Assembly (NCBI GenBank): GCA_017417315.1
Contig: JAFPZK010000078.1
Location: 1-64,000 of the forward strand
DNA from: Bacteroidales bacterium
Lineage (GTDB): Bacteria; Bacteroidota; Bacteroidia; Bacteroidales; UBA3824
DNA: 64,000 bases
Reading direction: 5' to 3'
A program made the position numbers and the translations under genes. This document shows positions 9,292 to 17,878 of this stretch, piece by piece; within the stretch, counting starts at the first letter, position 1; each line of letters begins with the position of its first letter. Under the pieces are notes generated by a model that was given only the letters and a program-made list of their open reading frames with translations, was not told where the DNA came from and did no database searches.

Positions 9292-11709
9292 ATGTATGAA
9301 AAGATGTTAAGCAAACAGATTTTAACAACTGTTGCCATATTGTCAGCAGTTAATACCGCAGGCTTTGCTCAGTGCATTTCGGGCAATTGCAGAGACGGTT
9401 ACGGAACGTATCAAGACGCAAAACAGCGTTATACGGGATTCTTCAACAACATGATGCCGGAAGGATACGGTGTCAAGAACTTCGTTTCGGGAGCCTCGTA
9501 CATAGGACAGTTTCATGAAGGGAAATACGACAAATCAGGAACTTACTATTGGAACGACGGAACCCGTTACATTGGAAACTGGGTGAACGGAAAACGCGAG
9601 GGAATAGGCACTGAAATCACCTCGGACGGACTCACAAATACCGACATTTATACCGCAGACGACATTAACGACAAAATCAAAAAAGGTACAATCACCGGCG
9701 ATACTAAAAACGGCTGGGGTGTATACATTGACGATGACGGTGCCGTCTACGAAGGTTATTTCAAAAAAGGCATGAAAGACGGTTACGGAAAATACACTAT
9801 GACCGACGGTTCTATTTATGAAGGACAATTCATGAAAGACAAATTTGACGGTTACGGCTTATTGACTGAGCCTGACGGCAACAAATTAGAAGGTATGTTT
9901 GAGCACGGAAGATATATCGGCGCACTCAAAAACCAATTCGGCTGTGTAAGCGGTGACTGTTATGTCGGCTACGGCGTAACCGTTGACAAAGACGGAAAAT
10001 ATTTCGGCGAGTTTAAGGAAGGTAAACCTCACGGCATGGGTCGTTACGAAAGCAACGAAGGTATCGTTTATGAAGGCAGTTTCGTACAAGGCTCTATGGA
10101 CGGTTATGCAACGATAACCTACAAAGAAGGTATGCGTGAAGACGGACTTTTAAAATACACCGGCGAGACTCAGGGCGGCGATGCTCACGGCTATGGAGCA
10201 ATGTTTTATAAAGACGGAAGCGTATATTACGGACACATCGACCACAATACTTTCAGCGGTCAGGGCGTATATGTTGATATGAAAGAAGGCGGTAAAAAGA
10301 AATCCGGCATTTATAAACACGGCTCGTTAGTTCAGCCCATGAACGAAAAAGAGTTTGACCTTATATACGGTTCTAAAAACGGTTACGGAATAAAACTTAC
10401 CCAAAACGGACGTTATCAAGGCAATCTTGAAAGCGGACTTCCTAACGGTCAGGGTATGATGAATTATTATTCGGGTATGTTGTATGTCGGTGAATTTGTA
10501 GAAGGTAAAGCCGAAGGTCAGGGTATGTGCGAAGACAAAGCAAAAGGCATAAAATATGTCGGTGATTTTACCGATGACGAAATCACCGGAAAAGGTATTA
10601 TGTATTATGCTGACGGCTCTAAGAAAAAAGGCTACTTCGTCAACGGCGAAATTTCAAAAGAGAAATTTACCGCTTCGATTCAAAAACCGGAAGTTTCATG
10701 GTCGAAACCACAGTTGTTTACTACAACCGTTTCGGAAACCGAATTTAAAGTTACGCTCTGTGTATCTTCAAGAGTTCAGCCCGACGAGGTAATCCTTTAT
10801 GACAACGGCGTTGTAAAGGCAAAAAAAGCAACTAAAGCCTTCTCGATAGCAAATTCTCTCTGCGACTTTACATACGAGTTCAACATACCTCTCGACCCGG
10901 GCAGAAACGAGTTAAAAGCAGTCGTTAAAAACGAAGGCGGTATGACGGCCTCGGATTCGAGAATCGTCAACCTCGAAATCGGCGACGCAGTTTCTAATCA
11001 AAAACGTGTTGCCTTGATTATCGGTAACAGTGCATATCAAAACGTTTCTCCTTTGAAAAACGCTGCTAACGACGCAAAACTTATGTCAGAGACTTTGAAA
11101 AACCTCGGCTTTGAAGTTATTTCCGCTATCGATGCCGACCGCGTAACAATGCGAGACAAAGTTATTACGTTCGGTGAAAAACTCGCTGAGGAAAAAGCGG
11201 TAGGACTATTCTTCTATGCCGGACACGGTATTCAGGTTGACGGTATCAACTACCTTGTTCCTATTACGGCTAACATCACCAGAAAAGAAGACGTTGAAGA
11301 CGAATGTTTCTCTATCGAAAGAGTTTTGGGTCAGATGACCTTTGCTAAAAACGACTTGAACATCGTCATTCTTGATGCTTGTCGTGATAACCCGTTTGCA
11401 AACACGAGCCGTGCCGTAAAAGGTGAAGGCGGCGGTCTTGCACAACTCAACGCACCAAAAGGAACGTTTATCGCGTTTTCAACATCACCGGGAAAAACGG
11501 CTTCTGACGGTAAAGGCGACAGTCAGAACGGTTTGTACACAGAGCAGTTAGCAAAGGCTGTTTTGACACCGGGAGCAAGAATCGAGGACGTCTTCAAACA
11601 AGTCAGAAACGAAGTTTACAGAATTTCTTCCGAAATCAACGGCGAGGGCAACGAGCAGATTCCTTGGGAGAATTCTTCAATCTTTGCTGACTTCTACTTC
11701 ATAAAATAA
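9292..11709 (+). CDS. Exported MORN-repeat protein with C-terminal caspase (C14) domain
   Basis: 805 residues. A signal peptide (to about residue 27) is followed by some 14-16 MORN-type repeats (GYG, YEGxF patterns) up to about residue 450, a beta-rich Ig-like linker (about 460-565) and a caspase-like domain from KRVALIIGNSAYQN (about 570) to the end. The dyad is present: His645 in YAGHGIQ and Cys697 in LDACRDNPF, followed by a GTFIAFSTSPGKTASDG segment typical of bacterial C14 peptidases. MORN repeats usually bind lipids or proteins, so an envelope-located, possibly self-processing protease is likely. Substrates are unknown. The start at 9292 is preferred; ATG at 9304 is possible. It has its own promoter box and terminator. 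Confidence 0.88.
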   Translation: MYEKMLSKQILTTVAILSAVNTAGFAQCISGNCRDGYGTYQDAKQRYTGFFNNMMPEGYGVKNFVSGASYIGQFHEGKYDKSGTYYWNDGTRYIGNWVNGKREGIGTEITSDGLTNTDIYTADDINDKIKKGTITGDTKNGWGVYIDDDGAVYEGYFKKGMKDGYGKYTMTDGSIYEGQFMKDKFDGYGLLTEPDGNKLEGMFEHGRYIGALKNQFGCVSGDCYVGYGVTVDKDGKYFGEFKEGKPHGMGRYESNEGIVYEGSFVQGSMDGYATITYKEGMREDGLLKYTGETQGGDAHGYGAMFYKDGSVYYGHIDHNTFSGQGVYVDMKEGGKKKSGIYKHGSLVQPMNEKEFDLIYGSKNGYGIKLTQNGRYQGNLESGLPNGQGMMNYYSGMLYVGEFVEGKAEGQGMCEDKAKGIKYVGDFTDDEITGKGIMYYADGSKKKGYFVNGEISKEKFTASIQKPEVSWSKPQLFTTTVSETEFKVTLCVSSRVQPDEVILYDNGVVKAKKATKAFSIANSLCDFTYEFNIPLDPGRNELKAVVKNEGGMTASDSRIVNLEIGDAVSNQKRVALIIGNSAYQNVSPLKNAANDAKLMSETLKNLGFEVISAIDADRVTMRDKVITFGEKLAEEKAVGLFFYAGHGIQVDGINYLVPITANITRKEDVEDECFSIERVLGQMTFAKNDLNIVILDACRDNPFANTSRAVKGEGGGLAQLNAPKGTFIAFSTSPGKTASDGKGDSQNGLYTEQLAKAVLTPGARIEDVFKQVRNEVYRISSEINGEGNEQIPWENSSIFADFYFIK

Positions 11710-11736
11710 TTTCAATCATAATTTTTTCTTAAATTT

Positions 11737-11766
11737 TCGGGCAACATGTTTGCCCGATTTTTTTTT
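11737..11766 (+). terminator. Terminator of the MORN-caspase gene
   Basis: Stem TCGGGCAA (11737-11744) and TTGCCCGA (11750-11757) followed by nine T. Confidence 0.85.
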
Positions 11767-11771
11767 CTTAT

Positions 11772-11779
11772 TATATTTG
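11772..11779 (+). promoter_or_regulatory. -7 box before the AAA ATPase gene
   Basis: TATATTTG matches TAnnTTTG. It lies 22 bp before the ATG at 11802, so the leader would be only about 15 nt. Confidence 0.45.
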
Positions 11780-11801
11780 TAGTCATTAAAGCGTTTTGAG
11801 A

Positions 11802-12923
11802 ATGAATACAAATTTTATGATTAACAAGGAATTAGTACGAGATTATTTCGGACATTTTGACTACGATTCGGCTCTTAACCGCCGTTATCAACTGATATTC
11901 GGAAAACTTGCCTCGATACTCTCGTTTGATATTTCCGCAATGAAAAAAGATGACGAAACTTTGTTTTCGGAATTAGACAATTATTGTTCTGAAAACGGTT
12001 TCAGTCTTTTGCAAAGCATAGAGTCCGCTGACATTTCCGGCGACGGCAAGCCGGATGTTACCAACGTGTATTTGTATGCCAACCGTCTGAAAGAGGTTTT
12101 GCTGTTTTTTAACGGTTCGGTTTTTTGCGTTGCCTATAACGTTCAGCATCAGGAATATAAGGAGGAGTTCGGCGAATTTTTTAAATCGTTGTGCAAAGAA
12201 AAAATCCAAAAGCAGGACGAAAAAAAGCATTTGTATTTTCTCTCGTCCTCAAAAGGAAACTACTGCCTCAGAGAATTGGATTTTCCGTCGCAAAAAAATT
12301 ACGACGTTTCGCAATATTATAACGACGATTTCAAAGAAACAGCGCAAAGGATTGAAGATTTTTTAAAGACCGACAAAAGCGGACTTATCATTCTTCACGG
12401 CAGACAAGGAACGGGCAAAACGAGTTTTATCCGTCATCTTATCGACTCGACGGACAAAAAATTCATCTACGTTCCGGCAGAAATTTTCCCCGGACTGTTT
12501 TCTTCTCCGGAATATTCTTTTGACCTTATGAGCAACTGTCTGAAAGACTCCGTCCTTGTAATCGAGGACTGCGACAAACTGCTCGAAGACCGCAAAAATA
12601 ATTACGGCACTATTTCAAAAGGCTTGTCAACGATTTTGAATTTAACGGACGGACTTCTTGGCGATGTTCTTCATTCAAAAATAATCTGCATTTTTGACAA
12701 TCCGTTGACACAAATCGACAAATCTCTGTTAAGAAAAGGCAGACTCGTAGAAAAATACGAGTTCAAAAATCTCAGCGAAGAAAAAACACGAAACTTAATC
12801 ACTTCGTTATATTCTCAAACGCCTGAAAACACAACAGAAATGACACTTGCGGAAATTTTTAATTTTGACACCGAAAACCACGGTTTCCATGTTTCGGCAA
12901 AACCGAAAGTGGGATTTAATTAA
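11802..12923 (+). CDS. AAA-type ATPase
   Basis: 373 residues. The first half (1-180) has no recognisable domain; the second half is an AAA ATPase with Walker A GRQGTGKT at about 200-207 (Lys206), Walker B VLVIEDCDKLL about 60 residues later, and a FDNPLTQIDKSLLRKGR segment that fits sensor-1 and arginine-finger regions of classical AAA proteins. The specific role is unknown; remodelling of a protein partner is the usual job of this class. ATG 11802 is preferred over an in-frame TTG 6 bp earlier; ATG 11817 is also possible. It is followed after 13 bp by a muramidase-like gene, so the two probably share a transcript. Confidence 0.75.
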   Translation: MNTNFMINKELVRDYFGHFDYDSALNRRYQLIFGKLASILSFDISAMKKDDETLFSELDNYCSENGFSLLQSIESADISGDGKPDVTNVYLYANRLKEVLLFFNGSVFCVAYNVQHQEYKEEFGEFFKSLCKEKIQKQDEKKHLYFLSSSKGNYCLRELDFPSQKNYDVSQYYNDDFKETAQRIEDFLKTDKSGLIILHGRQGTGKTSFIRHLIDSTDKKFIYVPAEIFPGLFSSPEYSFDLMSNCLKDSVLVIEDCDKLLEDRKNNYGTISKGLSTILNLTDGLLGDVLHSKIICIFDNPLTQIDKSLLRKGRLVEKYEFKNLSEEKTRNLITSLYSQTPENTTEMTLAEIFNFDTENHGFHVSAKPKVGFN

Positions 12924-12936
12924 AGATTAAAAAAAA

Positions 12937-13653
12937 ATGAAATCTTTCGGCAAAAAAATAGATTATTTAAAACGTGTAAAATATTCTTTAACAATGGATT
13001 ACAATCGAAGAAAGAAGAAAAGTCAAACAAGCGGCTCTCCAAAATTCATATTTTGGATTGTCTTGGCTTTGTCGGCTTTTTTGGTTATAAAATATTGTAA
13101 TTTTTCCAAGATTTCGCCGTCAGAGGGTGGTTATGAGGCGGCAATACAAAACTACGGCAGAGAAATAAAAATTCTCGCACAACAGTTTGACCTATCCAAA
13201 GACTTTCTCATGGCACTCATAATGTTGGAATCTTCCGGCAAAGCAGACGTTCCGCCGCGTTTCGAACCCGCTGTTTATCAAAAACTTAAAGATATTCAGC
13301 AACATAAATCGGGTTCATTAGAAAGTATTATTTATTCTGACATTTCCGACGCTTCGGACGATGCTCTAAAAAACCTTGCCTCGTCTTGGGGACCTTTTCA
13401 GTTAATGGGTTATAAATGTCTGCATTTGAATGTCAAAATCAAAGATTTGCGTGATTCAAATTCGCTGTATTGGGGCGTTTATTGGATTGACAAAACTTAC
13501 GGCGATTATGTCAGAAAAGAGCGTTATGCCGATGCGTTTCACATTCATAATACTGGACACCCCGTCCCTAAAAACGGCAAACACAGAACTTTCGATAAGA
13601 ATTACGTAAAAAAAGGGTTGGAATATATGGAGTATTTCAAAAACAACTTTTAA
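12937..13653 (+). CDS. Membrane-anchored muramidase/lytic transglycosylase-like protein
   Basis: 238 residues. A basic N-terminus is followed by one membrane span (FIFWIVLALSAFLVI, about 38-52), then a lysozyme-fold domain outside the membrane. FLMALIMLESSGKADVPPRFE carries the expected catalytic Glu in LESSG, and SSWGPFQLMGYK matches the ASxGxFQIMG motif of N-acetylmuramidase and SLT-like enzymes. It likely cuts peptidoglycan glycan strands locally. An internal ATG at 12994 (residue 20) could be the real start and would keep the span. It follows the AAA ATPase by 13 bp, so the ATPase may control or assemble it (inference). Confidence 0.72.
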   Translation: MKSFGKKIDYLKRVKYSLTMDYNRRKKKSQTSGSPKFIFWIVLALSAFLVIKYCNFSKISPSEGGYEAAIQNYGREIKILAQQFDLSKDFLMALIMLESSGKADVPPRFEPAVYQKLKDIQQHKSGSLESIIYSDISDASDDALKNLASSWGPFQLMGYKCLHLNVKIKDLRDSNSLYWGVYWIDKTYGDYVRKERYADAFHIHNTGHPVPKNGKHRTFDKNYVKKGLEYMEYFKNNF

Positions 13654-13674
13654 CCTTTTCTTAACCTTCCCTTA

Positions 13675-13705
13675 TTGTTTTCTTAGTTTCTAAACACTAT
13701 TTTTG
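13675..13705 (+). promoter_or_regulatory. Promoter of the regulator/efflux operon
   Basis: TATTTTTG (13698-13705) with TTG (13675-13677) 20 bp upstream, 42 bp before the ATG of the GbsR/MarR-like gene. Confidence 0.55.
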
Positions 13706-13747
13706 TCCCGAAAGAAATAATTAGTTCGGAAATTATAGAACAAAGAA

Positions 13748-14230
13748 ATGCAAGAAGTTTTAAACGACACTGAAAGACTTTTCAAACAAAGAGAACTCGT
13801 AGAAGCAATGGGCAGGCTGACAAACAGAGGCGGCGGCACATCGCTTTCCGGCAGAATTTTAGGTCTGCTTTCATTTCTCGACAAAGAGGAATACACTTTT
13901 GAAGAAATCGTCGATGAACTCAAAATTTCCAAATCATCGGTTTCAACAACAATAAACCACCTTTTAGAAACCGACAAAATCGAATACGTAACTTATCCCG
14001 GCGACCGTAAGCGTTATTTTAGAATTAAAATTAACACCCGCAAACAGTTTTTGCAGACAATGCGCCGTCATATCGAAAAAATGGAAAAAATCAACCGTAT
14101 GGCATTGGAACTAAAACAAGACAAAAATTCACGCACAGCAAAAAATATCAGCGCAATGCTTGAAGGCATACAGTTTTGGAAATCGCAAATGGATGCCTAC
14201 GAAAAGGAATTTTTGGCTGACGAAATATAA
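13748..14230 (+). CDS. GbsR/MarR-family transcriptional regulator
   Basis: 160 residues. A winged helix-turn-helix lies at about 30-95 (SGRILGLLSFLDKEEYTFEE, then a DELKISKSSVSTTINHLL recognition helix and the wing YPGDRKRYFRI), followed by a long helical dimerisation tail. This is the GbsR branch of MarR-like regulators. It is the first gene of a unit that leads into the TolC-AcrA-AcrB efflux genes, so it probably controls their expression; in relatives the order regulator-TolC-MFP-RND is common. The DUF1016 gene separates it from the pump genes here. Confidence 0.85.
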   Translation: MQEVLNDTERLFKQRELVEAMGRLTNRGGGTSLSGRILGLLSFLDKEEYTFEEIVDELKISKSSVSTTINHLLETDKIEYVTYPGDRKRYFRIKINTRKQFLQTMRRHIEKMEKINRMALELKQDKNSRTAKNISAMLEGIQFWKSQMDAYEKEFLADEI

Positions 14231-14246
14231 AACCGAACTATTTACA

Positions 14247-15395
14247 ATGGCAACAGAAAAGAACATAACATCATCAGAGAATAATCTTTTTGACAGTGTA
14301 TCTTTGTTAATAGAGAACGCCCGTAAAAAAGTAGCCACAGCGATAAATACCGTTATGGTTTATACTTATTACGGTGTCGGTCAATATATTGTGGAGTTTG
14401 AACAAAACGGAAAAGTTAGAGCCGAATACGGAAAACAGGTATTAATAAACTTGTCAAATAAATTGACGGATAAATTCGGTGATGGTTGGAGCATTAAAAC
14501 CTTGGAAAAAGCGAAACAATTTTACAAAGTGTATTCTGATTTTCCTACACCGAAAAAAATATTAACTACTTCAAAATCAAGTGAATCAAATTTCCTCCAC
14601 AGTGTAGAGGAAATTAAAAAACAAGATTTCGTCTACACTGTAGACAAAATTCACGTTTTCACTCTTTCTTGGAATCATTATCAGATTTTGATGAGAGTGA
14701 AAAACGAAATGGCTCGCAGTTTTTACGAAATAGAAGCATTTGAACAACAATGGAGCGTTCGTCAACTTCAACGCCAAGTTTCAAGCAGCCTTTTTGAACG
14801 CCTTGCACTCAGCCGCGACAAAGACGAAGTGATGAGACTTGCAACAGAAGGTCAAACAATAGAAAAACCGTCGGACATTATAAAAGACCCGCTTGTTTTG
14901 GAGTTTGTCGGCTTAAAACCAGAAGCAGCATATTCCGAAACAGATCTCGAAAATGCAGTGATAACAAAACTTAAAACTTTTTTGCTCGAACTCGGAAAAG
15001 GTTTTCTGTTTGAGGCGCGTCAAAAGCGATTCACCTTTGATGAAGACAATTTTTATGTTGACCTTGTGTTTTACAACAGATTGTTGCAATGTTACGTGTT
15101 GATTGACCTTAAAACCGACAAATTAACACACCAAGATTTGGGGCAAATGCAGATGTACGTCAATTATTTTGACCGTTACGTGAAAACCGATTTTGAAAAA
15201 CCTACAATCGGAATTCTGCTTTGTGAAACCAAAAACGATGCCCTTGTGGAACTCACATTGCCGAAAGAAGCAAACATTTACGCTCAACAATATGAACTTT
15301 GTTTGCCCGATAAAAAACTTCTTCAAGCAAAAATCAAAGAGTGGGTACAGGAGTTTAAGGCAGCAAAAGAAATTGAAAAGTTAAACAATAAGTAA
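14247..15395 (+). CDS. DUF1016/YhcG-family PD-(D/E)XK nuclease
   Basis: 382 residues. The N-terminal DUF1016 domain has LIENARKKVATAINTVMVYTYYGVGQYI and YGKQVLINLSNKLTDKFGDGWS; the C-terminal nuclease domain has the core YVDLVFYNRLLQCYVLIDLK (Asp, then Asp-x-Lys) and LGQMQMYVNYFDR. The biological role is not settled; proposed roles include mobile-element and defence functions. I chose ATG 14247, 16 bp after the regulator stop, over an earlier in-frame start that overlaps the regulator. At about residues 117-133 two in-frame palindromes encode HSVEEI and YTVDKI. It is inserted between a regulator and the pump genes it normally precedes, with short gaps (16 and 25 bp), so it is probably co-transcribed. 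Confidence 0.85.
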   Translation: MATEKNITSSENNLFDSVSLLIENARKKVATAINTVMVYTYYGVGQYIVEFEQNGKVRAEYGKQVLINLSNKLTDKFGDGWSIKTLEKAKQFYKVYSDFPTPKKILTTSKSSESNFLHSVEEIKKQDFVYTVDKIHVFTLSWNHYQILMRVKNEMARSFYEIEAFEQQWSVRQLQRQVSSSLFERLALSRDKDEVMRLATEGQTIEKPSDIIKDPLVLEFVGLKPEAAYSETDLENAVITKLKTFLLELGKGFLFEARQKRFTFDEDNFYVDLVFYNRLLQCYVLIDLKTDKLTHQDLGQMQMYVNYFDRYVKTDFEKPTIGILLCETKNDALVELTLPKEANIYAQQYELCLPDKKLLQAKIKEWVQEFKAAKEIEKLNNK

Positions 15396-15420
15396 ATAAA
15401 AATAATACAACATATACAAA

Positions 15421-16719
15421 ATGAATTTAAAGAGAACATTAATGCTGATATTTGCAGCAGGAGTTTTTTCGGGTGCTAACGCCCAAACCGACTCCTCGGC
15501 AAATCAAGGTAAGTTGGTTCTTACACTTGATTCGGCAAAAGTTTATGCCGTTCAGCACTCTAAAACCATGCGAACCGCCGACCTTAACATTCAAAAGGCG
15601 GAATGGGCTAAATGGCAGAGCATTTCTAACATGCTTTTGAACATTGACGGAACGCTCAGTTACACCTCAATGCTCGGCTACGAAATGCACATGATGGGAC
15701 AGACCATTTCGATGCCGCCTTACGGAAGTCTCGGTGTTACCGCTTCGGCTGCTATCAACGGACAACTCGTTGTAGGCGTGCAACTTAGCAAAATGGCTAT
15801 CGAAATGCAAAAACTCGTTCAGGCGGGTAGTGAAAACGATGTTAAAGCCGCTGCTACAACGTCTTACCTCTCCGTCTTAATCGCTCAGGAAAGCAAAAAG
15901 ACCATAGAAGACAGCCGCAAAAACCTTGAAAAAAGTTACAACAACGTGGTACAACTCGCAAAAGTCGGAATGGCAGAACAAACCGATGCAGATCAGTTGA
16001 AAGTTCAACTCATGGTTCTTGACAACAATCTCAGAGCCGCTGACAGAAATATTCAACTCGCTAAAAGCGCATTAATTACGGCTCTCGGCGCACCGCCTTC
16101 AAGCGATGTAGAATTAACCGAAACACTCGATTATTTCTTTGAAAACGAGCAAGTTTCAGAACCATCGGGTTCGGTGGAAAGCAATACGACAATGCAACAA
16201 CTCGACATGAATATCACACTCGCTGAAAAACAATGGACTCTCAGCCGTTGGGCATACGGTCCGACACTTTCGGCAGCATATTCTTACACGGGAAAAACTT
16301 ATTTCAACAAAGATGCAGGCTTTAATATGCAGCCGCCGCATACTTTGGTTTTGACTTTGAAAGTTCCGATTTTCTCTTCGGGTAACCGTTACGCCGCTTG
16401 CAAACAAAAGAAAATCGACATCGACATCGCTCAAACTCAACGCGACCAAACTTTGGAACAGTTGCAGGTGCAAGAAATTCAGTTGAAATACAATTTGAGC
16501 AATGCTATCGAGACTTACAACAGCAGCAAAGAATCTTTGGAACTTTATCAAAAAATCTTCAAAAACTCTTTGCAAAAATTCAATGTCGGAACAATTTCAA
16601 GCAACGATTTAATTACTGTTAACAACAACCTCTTGAATGCGCAAGGTACTTATATTCAGAGTCTTTACTCGGTAATGAACGCGCAGACAGAATTGCTTAA
16701 ACTTTATAATAACTTGTAA
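15421..16719 (+). CDS. TolC-family outer membrane efflux protein
   Basis: 432 residues with a signal peptide cleaved near ANAQ. The rest is the long alpha-helical, twice repeated TolC fold (OEP domains, about 30-225 and 235-430) with the usual AQESKKTIEDSRKNLEKSY type heptads. It forms the outer-membrane exit duct of the tripartite pump encoded with the next two genes; the gap to the adaptor gene is 16 bp. Confidence 0.9.
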   Translation: MNLKRTLMLIFAAGVFSGANAQTDSSANQGKLVLTLDSAKVYAVQHSKTMRTADLNIQKAEWAKWQSISNMLLNIDGTLSYTSMLGYEMHMMGQTISMPPYGSLGVTASAAINGQLVVGVQLSKMAIEMQKLVQAGSENDVKAAATTSYLSVLIAQESKKTIEDSRKNLEKSYNNVVQLAKVGMAEQTDADQLKVQLMVLDNNLRAADRNIQLAKSALITALGAPPSSDVELTETLDYFFENEQVSEPSGSVESNTTMQQLDMNITLAEKQWTLSRWAYGPTLSAAYSYTGKTYFNKDAGFNMQPPHTLVLTLKVPIFSSGNRYAACKQKKIDIDIAQTQRDQTLEQLQVQEIQLKYNLSNAIETYNSSKESLELYQKIFKNSLQKFNVGTISSNDLITVNNNLLNAQGTYIQSLYSVMNAQTELLKLYNNL

Positions 16720-16735
16720 AAAAAAGTATAAAATC

Positions 16736-17755
16736 ATGATAAAATTAAAACATTATTCACTTTTGGCGGCTGCGACATTGTTATTAGCCTCTTGCGGCTC
16801 ATCAAAAGATGAAAAGGCAGAAGAAACCGAAAAAGAAAAAGTAGAAACCGTTTCAGTTTCGGAACTTAAAAAACAGGAAATTATGCGCGTTCTGACCCTT
16901 TCGAGCGTGTTGCAACCTTACGAAAAAGTAGCCGTTGCACCCGCGCTTCAAGGCAGAATTACAAACCTTTACGTGGAAGTCGGCGACAAGGTTCAAAAAG
17001 GTCAGATGCTCGCCAAAATGGACGAGACTCAGTATCTTTCAACAAAACTTAATTACGAAAACACAAAAACCGATTTCAACCGTATCAAAATTTTGAACGA
17101 TTCCAACAACATCGCAAAACAGACTTACGACCAAGCCAAAGCAGGTCTCGAAGTGTTGGAAACTTCGCTCAAAAACCTTGAAACCAACACGTATCTCCGC
17201 GCTCCGTTCAACGGTGTGATTTCGGCAAGAAACTACGAACCAGGCGAATTGTTTTCGGGTCAAGCCATTTACGAATTGGTTCAGACCAACACGTTGAAAG
17301 CCATCGTTCAAGTTCCTGAAACTTACGTGCCTTTCATCAAAACGGGTATGAAAATCAATGTTAAAACCGATACTTACAAAGGTGAAGTTTTCCCCGCTGT
17401 TGTTGAAATCGTTTATCCGACAATCGATTCTAAATCGCATACACTTTCGGTTCAATTGAAAATCGCTAACGGTAATCAAAAACTCCGTCCCGGAATGTAC
17501 GTCGGCACAACCCTCGAAATGGGCAACGAACAGGCTTTGGTTGCGCCTTACAATGCAGTTCAGAAACTTCAAGGTAGCGACGAAAGATTCGTATTTTTGG
17601 CTGACGGCAACAAAGCAAAACGTGTTGTCGTAAAACTCGGTCAGAGATTCGACGACAACGTTGAAATTATCGCCGACGAAATCACCGAAGGCAAAAAACT
17701 TATCGTTCAAGGTGTTGCAAAACTCCACGACGGAACTTCAATTACAATAAAATAA
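16736..17755 (+). CDS. RND efflux periplasmic adaptor (membrane fusion) lipoprotein
   Basis: 339 residues. Lipobox LLASC with Cys20 anchors it to the membrane. Order: lipoyl half-motif (VAPALQGRITNLYVEVGDKV), short coiled-coil hairpin (about 105-140), second lipoyl half (YLRAPFNGVISARNYEPGE), beta-barrel and membrane-proximal domains. It couples the inner-membrane RND pump to the TolC-like duct. It sits between both partner genes. Confidence 0.92.
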   Translation: MIKLKHYSLLAAATLLLASCGSSKDEKAEETEKEKVETVSVSELKKQEIMRVLTLSSVLQPYEKVAVAPALQGRITNLYVEVGDKVQKGQMLAKMDETQYLSTKLNYENTKTDFNRIKILNDSNNIAKQTYDQAKAGLEVLETSLKNLETNTYLRAPFNGVISARNYEPGELFSGQAIYELVQTNTLKAIVQVPETYVPFIKTGMKINVKTDTYKGEVFPAVVEIVYPTIDSKSHTLSVQLKIANGNQKLRPGMYVGTTLEMGNEQALVAPYNAVQKLQGSDERFVFLADGNKAKRVVVKLGQRFDDNVEIIADEITEGKKLIVQGVAKLHDGTSITIK

Positions 17756-17872
17756 TTGACAATTGACAGTTGACAATTGACAGTTAATTTGTCAGATAAA
17801 ATTATCAATTATCAACTGTCAATTAAAAAAAATTGTCAACTGTCAATTGTCAACTGTCAATTAAAAAAATTA
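17756..17872. repeat. TTGACAATTG-type hairpin repeat, copy 1
   Basis: The spacer between adaptor and RND pump genes is built from TTGACAATTG/TTGACAGTTG units in one direction, then the same units inverted, so the transcript can fold into a long hairpin. Copies 2 and 3 are at 21086-21141 and 46349-46420. Confidence 0.85.
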
Positions 17873-17878
17873 ATAAAC

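Noticed and set aside
14160..14246. Earlier start for the DUF1016 protein, overlapping the regulator gene
   Set aside because: The added residues come from another frame of the regulator; ATG 14247 begins the recognisable family sequence.
16156..17728. Minus-strand frames of 139 and 229 codons across the TolC and adaptor genes
   Set aside because: Shadows of well-recognised genes caused by their codon composition.
17756..17872. TTGACAATTG units as a CRISPR or as coding sequence for an N-terminal extension of the RND pump
   Set aside because: No spacers; the extension would be repeat-derived, and the conserved start MSIYKTAIDKP lies behind it.
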